This document shows, in pieces, positions 26,771-35,699 of a stretch of 64,000 nt of DNA. The stretch's first letter is position 1; the number at the start of each line of letters is the position of its first letter. Origin of the DNA: Corynebacterium glyciniphilum AJ 3170 (lineage in GTDB: Bacteria > Actinomycetota > Actinomycetes > Mycobacteriales > Mycobacteriaceae). The stretch lies in assembly GCF_007673095.1 (NCBI RefSeq), contig NZ_VDYZ01000006.1, positions 154,792 through 218,791 of the forward strand, given 5' to 3'. A program made the position numbers and the translations under genes. The notes under the pieces are model-generated. The model was not told the DNA's origin and ran no database searches. It saw only the letters and a program-made list of their open reading frames with translations.

Positions 26771-27272
26771 CGTATTTCCTTTCGAGGCGGTACTTTTGTC
26801 AGACATCGTGGGGGCCGTGGAAGGCCGCGGTCGGGCTGCCCGGTCCTCGGCGAGGAGCTGTTCCACGATCAGCCGGTGGTGGCCCGGCGCCGAGGACAGG
26901 TCCCGTGAAGCTCCTTTGCTGGCGGCCGTGGGCCGGAGGGCGTAGAGACCGGAGACGTCACGGACGTCCCCCTTCCTGCGCTTGCTGCCGCCGCCGAGGG
27001 CCGACGAGACCTGCCGTGCGGCACGTAACGCGGTGAATGCGGTGTTCGGGTCCATGGACCGTGCGTCTCCTAACTCATTCTCGGCGGCCGACCTGCGGGG
27101 AGCCGCTGGGACCCGCACAGTCGGCGGGTCGGTCGGTTGTCTGTCACTTCACTAACGGTTCTTCTGTCGACACAAAATGGGTCGTCATCCAACGATAACC
27201 AAATCTGCGTCCGAGGGTAGTCGGAATCGGACGATCAGGGGTGTCGGACCGCTGTCCGGTAGCCTTGCCCCC

Positions 27273-27806
27273 ATGACTGTTCAGAAAACCGCGACAGCGA
27301 CACTGCACACCAACTACGGCGACATCGCCATCGACCTCTTCGGTGACCACTCGCCGGCCACCGTGAACAACTTCGTGGGTCTGGCCACCGGCGACAAGGA
27401 GAAGGCCCCTTACACCACTGAGAACGCCTCGGGCAGTGCCGAAGGCCCGTTCTTCGACGGCGCGATCTTCCACCGCATCATCGACGGCTTCATGGTCCAG
27501 GGCGGCGACCCGACCGGCACCGGCCGTGGCGGCCCGGGCTACGAGTTCGCCAACGAGAACCACCCGGAACTGCAGTTCGACCGTCCCTTCCTCGTCGCCA
27601 TGGCGAACGCCGGCCGCGACACCAACGGCTCCCAGTTCTTCATCACCGTCGGTGCGCACCCGCACCTCAACGGCGGCTACACCATCTTCGGTGAGGTCAC
27701 CGACAAGGAGTCCCAGAAGGTCGTCGCCAAGATCTCCCGCGTCTCCACCGACAGGATGGACCGTCCCGACGAGGACGTCGTCATCGAGTCCGTGGACGTG
27801 GCCTGA
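27273..27806 (+). CDS. ppiA: Peptidyl-prolyl cis-trans isomerase, cyclophilin type
   Basis: A 177-residue cytosolic cyclophilin catalyses proline isomerisation in proteins. Visible signatures are the NFVGLATG strand, FHRIIDGFMVQGGDPTGTG (active-site Arg and Phe/Met/Gln) and the late NGSQFFI motif. The ATG at 27273 follows a long non-coding leader. It is divergent from the cwsA-position gene and is followed directly by the rhomboid gene, exactly as ppiA is placed in mycobacteria (Rv0009). Confidence 0.95.
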   Translation: MTVQKTATATLHTNYGDIAIDLFGDHSPATVNNFVGLATGDKEKAPYTTENASGSAEGPFFDGAIFHRIIDGFMVQGGDPTGTGRGGPGYEFANENHPELQFDRPFLVAMANAGRDTNGSQFFITVGAHPHLNGGYTIFGEVTDKESQKVVAKISRVSTDRMDRPDEDVVIESVDVA

Positions 27807-27853
27807 TCATCAGGCGTTTCTTCGCCGGGGCCCCGGCCACGGCGAGTCTGATC

Positions 27854-28348
27854 GTGGCCTGGGACCTGATGGTCGACCCGGCCGCCATCACCGGCGAGGG
27901 CCAGTGGTGGCGTCTGGTCACCGGGGCGTTCGTCCATCTCGATCCTGGCCACCTGCTGATGAACATGCTGCTCATCGGGCTGATCGGACGGGAGTTGGAA
28001 CGCGCCTACGGGACGCTCACCATGGTCGTGTCCATGGTCCTCTGCGCCGTCGGCGGCGGGCTCGCGGTGATGTGGCTCCAGCCTGATAGCGTCGTCGGTG
28101 GAGCATCGACGATCGGTTACGGCATGTTCGCCATGCTCGTCGGTCTCTCCCTTCAACGGAGGACGGACGTCCGGGCACCGCTGGTGCTCATCGTCGTCAA
28201 CCTGTTGTATTCCGTGACGGCCGGTGGCGTGTCCCTGCCCGGCCATCTCGGCGGACTCGCCGCCGGTGCGGTGGTCGCCGTGGTACTGACCGCGACCCGC
28301 CGGGGACGTGCTACTTCCACCCCATGGTCATCAACAGACCCACGATGA
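27854..28348 (+). CDS. Rhomboid family intramembrane protease, apparently lacking helix 1
   Basis: The 164-residue open frame has the rhomboid core. It shows [21 protein letters not shown] (His/Asn of helix 2), RELERAYG (loop), a catalytic Ser in GGASTIGYG (the usual GASG reads GAST) and the second catalytic His in [11 protein letters not shown]. Family members at this locus have an additional N-terminal helix between an RRFFAGAPAT-like start and AW--WG. Here the segment reads [14 protein letters not shown], so helix 1 is shortened by about 25 residues. The only ATG/GTG start, 27854, lies within this. The frame is open upstream to the ppiA stop, where CTG overlaps TGA. The gene may be a shortened, still coupled form or decaying. 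Confidence 0.72.
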   Translation: MAWDLMVDPAAITGEGQWWRLVTGAFVHLDPGHLLMNMLLIGLIGRELERAYGTLTMVVSMVLCAVGGGLAVMWLQPDSVVGGASTIGYGMFAMLVGLSLQRRTDVRAPLVLIVVNLLYSVTAGGVSLPGHLGGLAAGAVVAVVLTATRRGRATSTPWSSTDPR

Positions 28349-28595
28349 ACAGGCCGAAGCCGATCAGGTAGTTCCAGGCGTTCAGGTCCGCCATGAACGG
28401 GATGTTCGGCCCGGCGATGTAGTTCACGACCAGCCAGGCCAGGCCCAGCACCATGAGGCCGAGCATGAGCACGATGTACCAGCGCGGCGTGCCGGTCGCG
28501 TTGAGCTTGACCGGTGTGCGGCGGTCGGCGGCGGATGCGCCGACGGAGGTGGCGGAGTTGTCCTCCGGTGAATCGGAGATCCGAGACTTCGGCAT
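28311..28595 (-). CDS. crgA: Cell division protein CrgA
   Basis: A 94-residue small membrane protein has a polar N-terminus (MPKSRISDS) and two C-terminal helices (about 39-62 and 75-92), ending in GWK. This is the CrgA family, a septal factor of Actinobacteria that interacts with FtsZ, FtsQ and penicillin-binding proteins. Its place beside ppiA/rhomboid and before trpG matches Rv0011c. It is convergent with the rhomboid gene and overlaps its 3' end by 38 bp, and is divergent from trpG. Confidence 0.95.
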   Translation of the reverse strand: MPKSRISDSPEDNSATSVGASAADRRTPVKLNATGTPRWYIVLMLGLMVLGLAWLVVNYIAGPNIPFMADLNAWNYLIGFGLFIVGLLMTMGWK

Positions 28596-28686
28596 GTATA
28601 TCCCTCACTGACATGGTGACGTGTTCGAACTGAACCAACCCTACCAGCACGAACTGCTGTTTCCTCTACGGGATAGGATGTGCGTT

Positions 28687-29361
28687 ATGCGCATCCTCGT
28701 CATCGACAACTACGACAGTTTCGTCTACAACCTCGTGCAGTACCTCGGGGAACTCGGCGAGGACTGCACGGTGTGGCGTAATGATGCCGTCGAGCTCGGC
28801 TCCACCGCTGAGGACCTCGTCAGCGCACTGGAACCCTTCGACGCGGTGCTCGTCTCCCCGGGTCCGGGCGACCCCTCATCCGCGGGACGCACCCTCGACG
28901 TCATCGCGCACTGCGCTGGTCACCGTGTCCCGCTGCTGGGCGTCTGCCTCGGGCACCAGGCCCTCGCACAGCATTTCGGTGCCGAGGTGGTCCGTGCCGA
29001 CGAAATCTTCCACGGCAAGACCAGCCCCGTCACGCACGACGGCACGGGTGTTCTCGCCGGAATCTCCAGTCCGTTCACTGTCGCCCGTTACCACTCCCTG
29101 ACGGTTGATCCGGCGACTGTCCCGGCGGAGCTCGTCGTCATCGGTCGGGTCGCCTCCGGCATGATCATGGCGATGCGTCATGAGTCCCTCCCGTTGCACT
29201 CGGTCCAGTTCCACCCCGAGTCTGTGATGACGGGCAACGGCCACCGCATACTGGCGAACTGGCTCGCCGACGCAGGACGGCCCGTCGACGAGGCGGAACT
29301 GACCCGCCTGGCGGAGCGTCACGCCGCGACCCTGGCAGGTGCGACCGCCGTGGCGGGATAA
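28687..29361 (+). CDS. trpG: Glutamine amidotransferase, anthranilate/aminodeoxychorismate synthase component II
   Basis: A 224-residue class I glutamine amidotransferase opens ILVIDNYDSFVYNLVQYLGELG. It has the oxyanion strand PGPGDPSSAG, the nucleophile Cys in GVCLGHQAL and the His/Glu pair in FHPESVMT. It supplies ammonia to a chorismate-using synthase (TrpE or PabB), for tryptophan and/or folate. The ATG at 28687 was preferred over upstream starts as the protein otherwise has a non-homologous extension. It is monocistronic here and is the Rv0013 (trpG/pabA) equivalent at this locus. A GntR-type palindrome overlaps the last codon/stop region. Confidence 0.93.
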   Translation: MRILVIDNYDSFVYNLVQYLGELGEDCTVWRNDAVELGSTAEDLVSALEPFDAVLVSPGPGDPSSAGRTLDVIAHCAGHRVPLLGVCLGHQALAQHFGAEVVRADEIFHGKTSPVTHDGTGVLAGISSPFTVARYHSLTVDPATVPAELVVIGRVASGMIMAMRHESLPLHSVQFHPESVMTGNGHRILANWLADAGRPVDEAELTRLAERHAATLAGATAVAG

Positions 29362-29374
29362 ATAATCGATTATT
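29361..29374. promoter_or_regulatory. GntR-type operator palindrome (copy 1)
   Basis: AATAATCGATTATT is a perfect 14-bp palindrome 82 bp upstream of the CoA-transferase operon. A copy with 13 of 14 identical bases overlaps the start of the gntR gene at 39418-39431. Confidence 0.75.
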
Positions 29375-29456
29375 CTGGTCTAGTGTGATTTTACGGTCAA
29401 AATAGTATGATGGACCCTGTTCTAACGTGGTTAGACACGAACAGGAGGATCTATCG

Positions 29457-30230
29457 ATGGACGTACGTACGGCTGGTGACCGCGGGCGAAAAGTGGTCGG
29501 CACGACTGGTGAGGCGGTGGCTGACATTCCGCAGGGCTCCCGCCTTGCTGTCGGCGGATTCGGGTTGGTCGGTGTCCCCGACCAGCTGATTGCAGCTCTC
29601 GTCGATACGGGGGTCGACGAGCTTGAAGTCTTCTCCAATAACTGTGGCGTCGACGATTGGGGACTGGGCCTGCTTCTTGCGCAGCACAGAATCCGACGGG
29701 TCGTGGCGTCCTACGTGGGGGAGAACAAGGAGTTTGCCCGGCAGTATCTTGCGGGAGAGCTGGAGGTTGAACTGACGCCGCAGGGCACACTCGCCGAAAG
29801 GCTTCGCGCCGCCGGAACCGGGATACCGGCGTTCTACACCCCGGCAGGTGTAGGCACCCCCATCGCCGACGGAGGATTGCCGTGGCGATACACCAGCGAC
29901 GGCGCTGTCGCCGTTGCCTCACCCCCGAAAGAGATCCGCGAATTCGGTGGCCGTCATTACGTCCTCGAAGAAGCCCTCCAGGCAGATGTGGCGTTGGTCC
30001 ACGCTGTCCGCGGTGACACCGAAGGCAATCTCGTGTTCGCCAAGACCGCGATGAACTTCAATCCGCTGTGCGCGATGGCGGGGACCGTCACTGTCGCCGA
30101 GGTTGAGGAACTCGTGGCACCCGGTGAGATCGATCCGGCAGAGGTCCACCTCCCCGGGATCTTCGTCCAGAGAATTGTCGAGACAGGCCCGCAGGAGAAG
30201 AAGATCGAGAAGAGGACGGTGGCGTCATGA
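29457..30230 (+). CDS. 3-oxoacid CoA-transferase subunit A
   Basis: A 257-residue subunit A of a class I CoA-transferase shows the N-terminal [23 protein letters not shown] glycine-rich fold and [43 protein letters not shown] (in part). These are typical of SCOT/PcaI-type enzymes that move CoA between succinyl-CoA and a 3-oxoacid. The ATG at 29457 has AGGAGG eight bases upstream. It overlaps the subunit B start by four bases. There is no linked thiolase (as PcaF would be), so the acid it activates cannot be assumed to be 3-oxoadipate. A GntR-type palindrome lies upstream. Confidence 0.9.
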   Translation: MDVRTAGDRGRKVVGTTGEAVADIPQGSRLAVGGFGLVGVPDQLIAALVDTGVDELEVFSNNCGVDDWGLGLLLAQHRIRRVVASYVGENKEFARQYLAGELEVELTPQGTLAERLRAAGTGIPAFYTPAGVGTPIADGGLPWRYTSDGAVAVASPPKEIREFGGRHYVLEEALQADVALVHAVRGDTEGNLVFAKTAMNFNPLCAMAGTVTVAEVEELVAPGEIDPAEVHLPGIFVQRIVETGPQEKKIEKRTVAS

Positions 30231-30886
30231 GTTGGACGCGGGAACAGATGGCTGCACGGGCGGCCCTGGAGATGAGTTCAGGTCAGTACGTGAATCTCGG
30301 CATCGGTTTGCCGACACTCATCCCAGGGTATCTTCCGGAGGGCGTGGAAGTGACCCTGCACAGTGAGAACGGGATTCTCGGCACTGGTCCCTATCCGGCG
30401 GAAGACAAGGTAGATCCGGACCTCATCAATGCAGGAAAGGAGACCGTGACGGTCAACCCTGGGGCATCCTTCTTCGACTCTGCGCAGTCTTTCGGCATGA
30501 TTCGAGGCGGGCACCTCGATGTGGCGGTCCTGGGCGGGATGCAGGTGTCGCGGCGTGGTGACCTGGCCAACTGGATGGTCCCGGGGAAGATGGTCAAGGG
30601 TATGGGTGGTGCCATGGATCTGGTGCACGGTGCTGACCGTGTCATCGTGGTGATGAATCATACGGCCCGGGACGGCTCGCCGAAGATCCTGTCCGAATGC
30701 GACCTGCCGTTGACTGGCCAGGGTGTGGTCGACAGGGTCATCACGGATCTCGCGGTGATTGATGTTGCGCGTGATGACAGTGTCGGCGGACGGCTGATCC
30801 TGCGGGAGACAGCTCCTGATGTCACGGTGGAAGACGTCGTCGCAGCAACGGCGGTGGACCTTGAGGTCGAGCTTTCCGGGACGTAG
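30227..30886 (+). CDS. 3-oxoacid CoA-transferase subunit B
   Basis: A 219-residue subunit B carries the catalytic glutamate in [11 protein letters not shown] (about residues 45-55) and the conserved [21 protein letters not shown] and [18 protein letters not shown] blocks of SCOT/PcaJ family enzymes. The Glu forms the acyl-glutamyl/CoA thioester intermediate. The start overlaps the subunit A stop (ATGA), so both subunits are made in equal amounts and form an alpha2beta2 enzyme. It is convergent with the PucR gene. Confidence 0.92.
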   Translation: MSWTREQMAARAALEMSSGQYVNLGIGLPTLIPGYLPEGVEVTLHSENGILGTGPYPAEDKVDPDLINAGKETVTVNPGASFFDSAQSFGMIRGGHLDVAVLGGMQVSRRGDLANWMVPGKMVKGMGGAMDLVHGADRVIVVMNHTARDGSPKILSECDLPLTGQGVVDRVITDLAVIDVARDDSVGGRLILRETAPDVTVEDVVAATAVDLEVELSGT

Positions 30887-30922
30887 CCGGGTTGGGGCCG
30901 CCGCTCACACGGACGTGACGGA

Positions 30923-32677
30923 CTACTGGTGAGCTGTAGCGTCGAGATAGCGCTTCCACTGTAGGAGCATCACGGTTTCAGAGATGTCGTTGTAGGACCG
31001 GAGATCGAGGTCGGTGAGTTCGGTGACGCGCCGAAGCCGTTGATGAACGGTGTTCCGGTGAATGACCAGTCGGGATGCTGTTTCATCGACTGATCCCCCT
31101 GCCGAGACGTAGGTCTCCAGAGTTTGTACAAGATCGGTTCGGTGATCACCGTCATAGGTCGTGAGCGCCCCAAGTCGGTTAATGAGGGTGGTCTCGAGTT
31201 CTTTCCTCGGCACGTGAACGCAGAGATGTGCAGCGGTGCCGAGGTCGGCGAAGGACACGACATCTCCTTGTCGTGACGTAGCCGCAGCATAGCGGGCCTG
31301 TGTGAGGTGTGTCTGCATGTCAGAGATACCGGTGAACTGTCGGCTGAGCCCGACGCCGAGGAGACCGGGGTGCCGCTCGACATCTAGTGACGGACGGTGT
31401 CTCGCTGCCGGATGATCCAGCAGGAGTATCGCTTCAGCGCCTACGGCGACGCTGGCGATCACGTCGTTCCACTGATGTACGTGATGTCTGGTCCGCGATG
31501 AGAACGCCAGTGCCTCTGCCGCGGAGGCGAAGGACACTACTGCCAGCCCCAACTGCGGATAGGTACCGATCCCCAGGACGTCCGCTGCGACGGTGCGCTG
31601 GGCATCGCTGAGCATGCCGGAGCACAATGCCACCAGAGCGTAAGGACGGGCGACCCGCGAAGAGGTACGGTCCTCGACACGACGCGCGAGTACCGGGACA
31701 AGAATACGACTCACGAAATCGAGGAACGGTGCGGCGTCATGAGACGACGAGTCTTCCAGCCCGAGGACCAGGGTGCCCAGTGGACCATGGGCATCATCGA
31801 TGGCGACGGTACCGTTGTCGTTTCCGTGCGGCTCAGCGAGGAGTCTCTTCATCGAGTCCACCGGACCGTCCGAGGCGAGGACGACCCCCTGCTCATCGAG
31901 GATGGCTACCGCACAGAGGAGATGATCGGCCAGGACGCGGGTGATGCCGCTGAGCGCTGCGGCGGGTGGTTGCGCGCAGCATTCTGCCACTTCGGCCTGA
32001 AAGGCCGAGAAAGACGTGGCGATGGCACGCTGGTGATCGGAATGAGAGCGGGCCGCAGCAGCGTCAGCATTTCGTGCCCGCATCACCTCCGCACGGCGTG
32101 CCGATTCGATGGCCAGAGCACTGAGTCGACCGACGACCTCAAGAGTGAGCAGTTGGGCCTCCTGCGGTGCGAACTCGTCGATCCAGTAACAGTTGAGCAC
32201 GCCGAGGACCGTCGATCTTCTGACGAGCGGAAGACTGAGCATCGATACGATGCCCTGCCGTCGGAAATGCTGTTGCCAGGGGGCGTCGCCGGTGGCATCT
32301 GCACGGCAGACTACCTGGAGCCGACCCATGAGAAACGCATCCACACTGGGAGGGCGGTGGCCCGGGACCGGGCCCGCGATCGACATGGAGGTGAGGTCGA
32401 GGACCTCATCGCCGAGGAATGCACCGTCATCACTACTACTGACGATGCGCAACGTATCTCGTCGCTCGTCGGGAAGGCGGACACAGGCGTAGTTGCAATC
32501 CATGACGGAGAGGACTGTCTGACAGAGACCGGCGATCGTTTCCTCCAGCGAGGTGAAGCCGTCGACACTGTCCGCGACCTCGGTCAGCAGAAGGAGACGG
32601 TCGAGTTCGCTGACCTGCTTCGTTCTTGGATAACTAACGTGGTCGGGGGTCGGAGGCGAAAGGTTCACGGAATCCAC
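30923..32677 (-). CDS. PucR/CdaR-family regulator with N-terminal GAF domain
   Basis: A 584-residue regulator has a GAF-like sensor at about residues 40-195 and a GGDEF-like/PucR-linker middle. The C-terminal HTH_30 (about residues 515-575) has the typical YVSAGGSVDETASRLVIHRNTVHQRLRRV region. PucR-type proteins activate purine, proline or aromatic catabolic genes on binding a small effector to the GAF domain. It is divergent from an MFS gene and shares a 144-bp intergenic region containing ATGTATGGA and TCCATACAT, a wide-spaced inverted repeat. It should control that carrier and the PhzA/B-like genes behind it. Confidence 0.87.
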   Translation of the reverse strand: MDSVNLSPPTPDHVSYPRTKQVSELDRLLLLTEVADSVDGFTSLEETIAGLCQTVLSVMDCNYACVRLPDERRDTLRIVSSSDDGAFLGDEVLDLTSMSIAGPVPGHRPPSVDAFLMGRLQVVCRADATGDAPWQQHFRRQGIVSMLSLPLVRRSTVLGVLNCYWIDEFAPQEAQLLTLEVVGRLSALAIESARRAEVMRARNADAAAARSHSDHQRAIATSFSAFQAEVAECCAQPPAAALSGITRVLADHLLCAVAILDEQGVVLASDGPVDSMKRLLAEPHGNDNGTVAIDDAHGPLGTLVLGLEDSSSHDAAPFLDFVSRILVPVLARRVEDRTSSRVARPYALVALCSGMLSDAQRTVAADVLGIGTYPQLGLAVVSFASAAEALAFSSRTRHHVHQWNDVIASVAVGAEAILLLDHPAARHRPSLDVERHPGLLGVGLSRQFTGISDMQTHLTQARYAAATSRQGDVVSFADLGTAAHLCVHVPRKELETTLINRLGALTTYDGDHRTDLVQTLETYVSAGGSVDETASRLVIHRNTVHQRLRRVTELTDLDLRSYNDISETVMLLQWKRYLDATAHQ

Positions 32678-32682
32678 CGTTC

Positions 32683-32730
32683 ATGTATGGAAGCACATAG
32701 AAGACTTCACAACAGTGTTACTCCATACAT
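32683..32730. promoter_or_regulatory. Wide-spaced inverted repeat, candidate PucR sites
   Basis: ATGTATGGA (32683-32691) and TCCATACAT (32722-32730) form a perfect 9-bp inverted repeat, 39 bp centre to centre. It lies in the pucR/MFS divergent promoter region. The spacing is close to four helical turns, so two bound dimers could lie on the same DNA face. Confidence 0.6.
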
Positions 32731-32821
32731 TTCTTTGCTGCAAGTAACGGCATAGTTTTGGTTCCACGCCACAGACACTGTGAGCGTCGTCATAGTAGAT
32801 CACTCCCCCTACGGAGGCAGC

Positions 32822-34132
32822 ATGGCTGCACAATCAGAGACTTCACCGTCGAAACTCACCGAGCTTCGTCACGGTTGGCGGGTTCTCCTCGCCTCGACCC
32901 TGGGTATCGCGGGCGGTATTATCGCGATCCCGTACTACACTAACGCACTGTTCTTTCCGGAGTTGAGTGCAGAGTTCGGCTGGTCATCAGCGAACCTGTC
33001 GCTCGTCGTGCTGGTGTACAACCTGACATGGGCGTTACTGATGCCGTTCGTCGGGCGCCTCACCGATCGCTTCGGCGTGAGGGTGCCTGCACTGGTGTCC
33101 GGATTCTTCCTGGCCGTGGGCTATCTCCTGCTGTCGACCGTCGGCAACAACTTCGCCCTGTATTTCGTGGTCTTTGTCATCACCATGGGCCTGTCGATCT
33201 GTACGGGGGCAATTGGTTTCGCCCGCGCAATCGGCGTGACGTTCGACCGCATGCGTGGTCTCGCACTCGGCATCATTCTCGCAGGCAGCGGAGTAACAGC
33301 CGTCATTGCCCCGCAGGTCCTCGGACCGATTATCGAGAATTCCGGCTGGAGGGTCGGCTTCCGGTCCTTGGCCCTGGCAGTCATCGTGCTCGCCGTGGTC
33401 GTGTTCCTTCTCATGCCGTCGGGTGTTAACCGCGATGAGGGGAAGGCTGAAAGAAAGAATACAGCGGAAGACGTTCGCAAGGTTCCTTTCAAGCGAATCA
33501 TCGCCGAACCCGTCTTCCGGCGCCTCGCGCTGGCATTCCTCTGCATGGCACTGGCAGTGGGTGGCATGGTCATCCATCTCTATCCCATGATGCTGGAAGC
33601 CGGGGTTTCTGAAGGAGCTGCACTGTGGGTCCAGAGCGCAATGGGATTCACCGTCGTCATCGGTCGACTTCTGTCCGGTTACCTCTTCGACAAGTTCCAT
33701 GCCCCTCACGTTGTGGCGAGCATTCTGGCACTTGCTGCCGTCGGCCTGACCCTGCTTGTCTTCGGCGGACCGCATCTGGCACTCGCCGCTGCTTTCGCTG
33801 TCGGATTCTGTGTCGGAGCAGAGGTGGACGTTGTCGCGCTCCTGACATCACGCTTCTTTGCGATGGACGTATTCGGGCAACTCTATGGACTGCTCTACGC
33901 CGCATTTACCCTCGGCTTGGCAGGGAGCCCGTACGTCATCGGACTTCTCGTCGACAATACGGACGGTTTCGTCCCGACGGTATCGTACTCGGCAGTTCTC
34001 TTACTGCTCGGCAGCATTCTGTTCGTCACTTTGCCGAGGTACGGGGAGCCCCGCCTGAGGGCAGTGGAAACTGTGACAACCCAAGATCCCGCAGAGACGT
34101 CCGCATCCGCGGATGATCTCGCCACCAAATGA
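32822..34132 (+). CDS. MFS transporter (oxalate/formate antiporter-like)
   Basis: A 436-residue carrier has twelve hydrophobic segments. Helix 1 reads LASTLGIAGGIIAIPYYTNALFF, the helix 2-3 loop is GRLTDRFGVRV, and the central cytoplasmic loop is charged (about residues 205-225). The GRLLSGYLFDKF repeat of the motif starts the second half. This arrangement matches the OFA/MCT-like branch carrying small organic acids. The ATG at 32822 has GGAGG about six bases upstream. It is the first of three co-directed genes with the PhzA/B-like proteins (17 and 41 bp gaps), so it probably imports their substrate. Confidence 0.88.
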   Translation: MAAQSETSPSKLTELRHGWRVLLASTLGIAGGIIAIPYYTNALFFPELSAEFGWSSANLSLVVLVYNLTWALLMPFVGRLTDRFGVRVPALVSGFFLAVGYLLLSTVGNNFALYFVVFVITMGLSICTGAIGFARAIGVTFDRMRGLALGIILAGSGVTAVIAPQVLGPIIENSGWRVGFRSLALAVIVLAVVVFLLMPSGVNRDEGKAERKNTAEDVRKVPFKRIIAEPVFRRLALAFLCMALAVGGMVIHLYPMMLEAGVSEGAALWVQSAMGFTVVIGRLLSGYLFDKFHAPHVVASILALAAVGLTLLVFGGPHLALAAAFAVGFCVGAEVDVVALLTSRFFAMDVFGQLYGLLYAAFTLGLAGSPYVIGLLVDNTDGFVPTVSYSAVLLLLGSILFVTLPRYGEPRLRAVETVTTQDPAETSASADDLATK

Positions 34133-34149
34133 GAAAGGGAAGAACCGTC

Positions 34150-34632
34150 ATGAATAATGCAGCTTTGAAAGAGAAGAACCGTAAGGTTGTCGACGCGTTT
34201 CTCGAGCTGAGCGGGCCGGACCGTGGGCCCAAGCGTGCGGAAATGTTCGCCGACAACTCGAAGGTCGAGATGTTCATTCGCATGGGTGAGGGAGGTCAAC
34301 TCGATCTCGACGGCAAGGAATGGTGCCTCGATACGCCTGACACCTTCCCGATCTGGGGTTTCTACGAGACGACTGTCTACGAGAGCGTTGATCCCAACTC
34401 CTTTCTCGTGCCAGCCGTTGGACGGGGAAAAGTGTTCGCCCCCGGTGGCAAAGGTCCCGGCTACGACGTGGCGATCTGGTACATCCTCTGCTTCGAGCTG
34501 GAAGACGGGAAGATCACCCTTTTCCGAGAGACCGTGGACTACGCCCGTGGCGGGATGGTCATTGACGAGCGCTATACAGCTGACCGACCAGACCGCTTCG
34601 TCCGCCGGGACAACCCGTTCGGGTACAAGTGA
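34150..34632 (+). CDS. PhzA/PhzB-like NTF2-fold protein (single domain)
   Basis: A 160-residue protein of the NTF2-like superfamily is clearly related to PhzA/PhzB. It opens with KEKNRKVVDAFLELSGPDRGPKRAEMF, has the VDPNSFLVPAVGRGKV strand pair and ends with ELEDGKITLFRE-T. The glutamate at residue 127 corresponds to the catalytic Glu of PhzA/B; the His region of true PhzA/B is not recognisable. It has no signal peptide, so it is cytosolic. ATG 34150 follows GAGAAAGGGAAG. Lacking phzD/E/F/G neighbours, it is unlikely to make phenazine. An isomerase, dehydratase or hydrolase role in a catabolic route is inference. Confidence 0.78.
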   Translation: MNNAALKEKNRKVVDAFLELSGPDRGPKRAEMFADNSKVEMFIRMGEGGQLDLDGKEWCLDTPDTFPIWGFYETTVYESVDPNSFLVPAVGRGKVFAPGGKGPGYDVAIWYILCFELEDGKITLFRETVDYARGGMVIDERYTADRPDRFVRRDNPFGYK

Positions 34633-34673
34633 CCGGAAAATCCACCAACCCCACTCCCTGAAAGGTAAACATC

Positions 34674-35699
34674 ATGGATCTTGAAAAGACGGACATTATT
34701 CCCGTCAATGACACCGATATCAGGAAGAAGAATATCGCCACCATTCGGGAATATGTCGACGCGCGCACGGAAGCGGAGCGAGGCCGCCGTTGGGACCTCT
34801 ACGCCGAGGACTGCACGAGCGGAGCCGTCGCCGGAGAACCCGTGAAAGGAAAAGAACTGGCACGCACGTCCACCGAATGGAACCTGAAGTATTTTCCTGG
34901 TTTCGTCTTCGACGACAACATCATCTTCCAGTCGGTCGACCCGGACTACTACGTGGTGGCATCGAAGGGGAGGGGAGAGGTGAACTTCCCTGAGCACGGT
35001 GGTCCGCACCCGTATGAGAACGACTTCTTCCATGTCTTCCGGATGCAGGACGGTAAGATCAAGGACTACTTCGAGTACTCCAACGCTCTCGGACTCTACG
35101 AGGCGCTCGGTCTCGACGTTCCGGAACTCCAGAGCCCCGGTGGTTGGCCGGACCACACCGCCGAGGAAATCGCCTACGACCCCTTCCCGAAGATCGAATA
35201 CAGCGATCCGGAGGACCCGGACATCATCGACGACAGTGACCGCGAACTCCGGGAAAAGAACATCCAGGGTCTCCGCAAGTACGTGGACGCTCGGACTCTG
35301 GAAGAGAGGAGTTCGCGGTGGGATCTTTACGTTGACAGTGACGAAGTCACCAGTGGCGCAGCCGGCCTCCCGGTCTCCTTCGGTAAGGCGAAGGCTCGCC
35401 AGGCCACCGAATGGAACCTTGATTATTTCCCTGGCTACATCTTCAACGACAATGTCGTACTTCAGACTCAGGACCCGAACCTTTTTATGGTGGTGTCGAA
35501 TGGTACAGGTGGCCTGTACTATCCGGCCTACGGTGAACAGCGGACCTACGACAACGTGTACTTCCATGTGTTCACAATGCAGGACGGGCGCATCCTTCAC
35601 TACTATGAGTTCGTGAACTCGAAGTTCCTTTACGATGCTCTAGGAGTGGAGCTGCCGGACATCAGTATTCCTGTGGGCTGGCCTGGCGAGGGCGTGTAG
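34674..35699 (+). CDS. Tandem fusion of two PhzA/PhzB-like domains
   Basis: A 341-residue protein is made of two PhzA/B-like NTF2 domains in one chain. Domain 1 is at about 16-155 and domain 2 at about 189-330, joined by an acidic linker (about 158-188, EDPDIIDDSD). Each has its own ATEWNL--FPG-type helix-strand, DP-YYVV-S-G-G strand and MQDG-I--Y-E stretch. Glu134 and Glu312 match the catalytic Glu of PhzA/B; the His and Ser of PhzA/B in the preceding helix are replaced (S/A and N). Natural PhzA/B are single-domain dimers, so a covalent pseudo-dimer is unusual. It is 41 bp after the single-domain gene and ends the operon. Confidence 0.85.
   Translation: MDLEKTDIIPVNDTDIRKKNIATIREYVDARTEAERGRRWDLYAEDCTSGAVAGEPVKGKELARTSTEWNLKYFPGFVFDDNIIFQSVDPDYYVVASKGRGEVNFPEHGGPHPYENDFFHVFRMQDGKIKDYFEYSNALGLYEALGLDVPELQSPGGWPDHTAEEIAYDPFPKIEYSDPEDPDIIDDSDRELREKNIQGLRKYVDARTLEERSSRWDLYVDSDEVTSGAAGLPVSFGKAKARQATEWNLDYFPGYIFNDNVVLQTQDPNLFMVVSNGTGGLYYPAYGEQRTYDNVYFHVFTMQDGRILHYYEFVNSKFLYDALGVELPDISIPVGWPGEGV

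Noticed and set aside
25202..26945. Long plus-strand frames opposite the Lys/Ala-rich gene
   Set aside because: They are leucine- or serine-rich reverse images of AAG/GCC-rich codons; the minus-strand gene has an RBS, a membrane helix and a terminator.
34150..35699. Phenazine biosynthesis function
   Set aside because: PhzA/B-like domains alone do not make phenazine; phzC-G type genes are absent and neighbours are catabolic.
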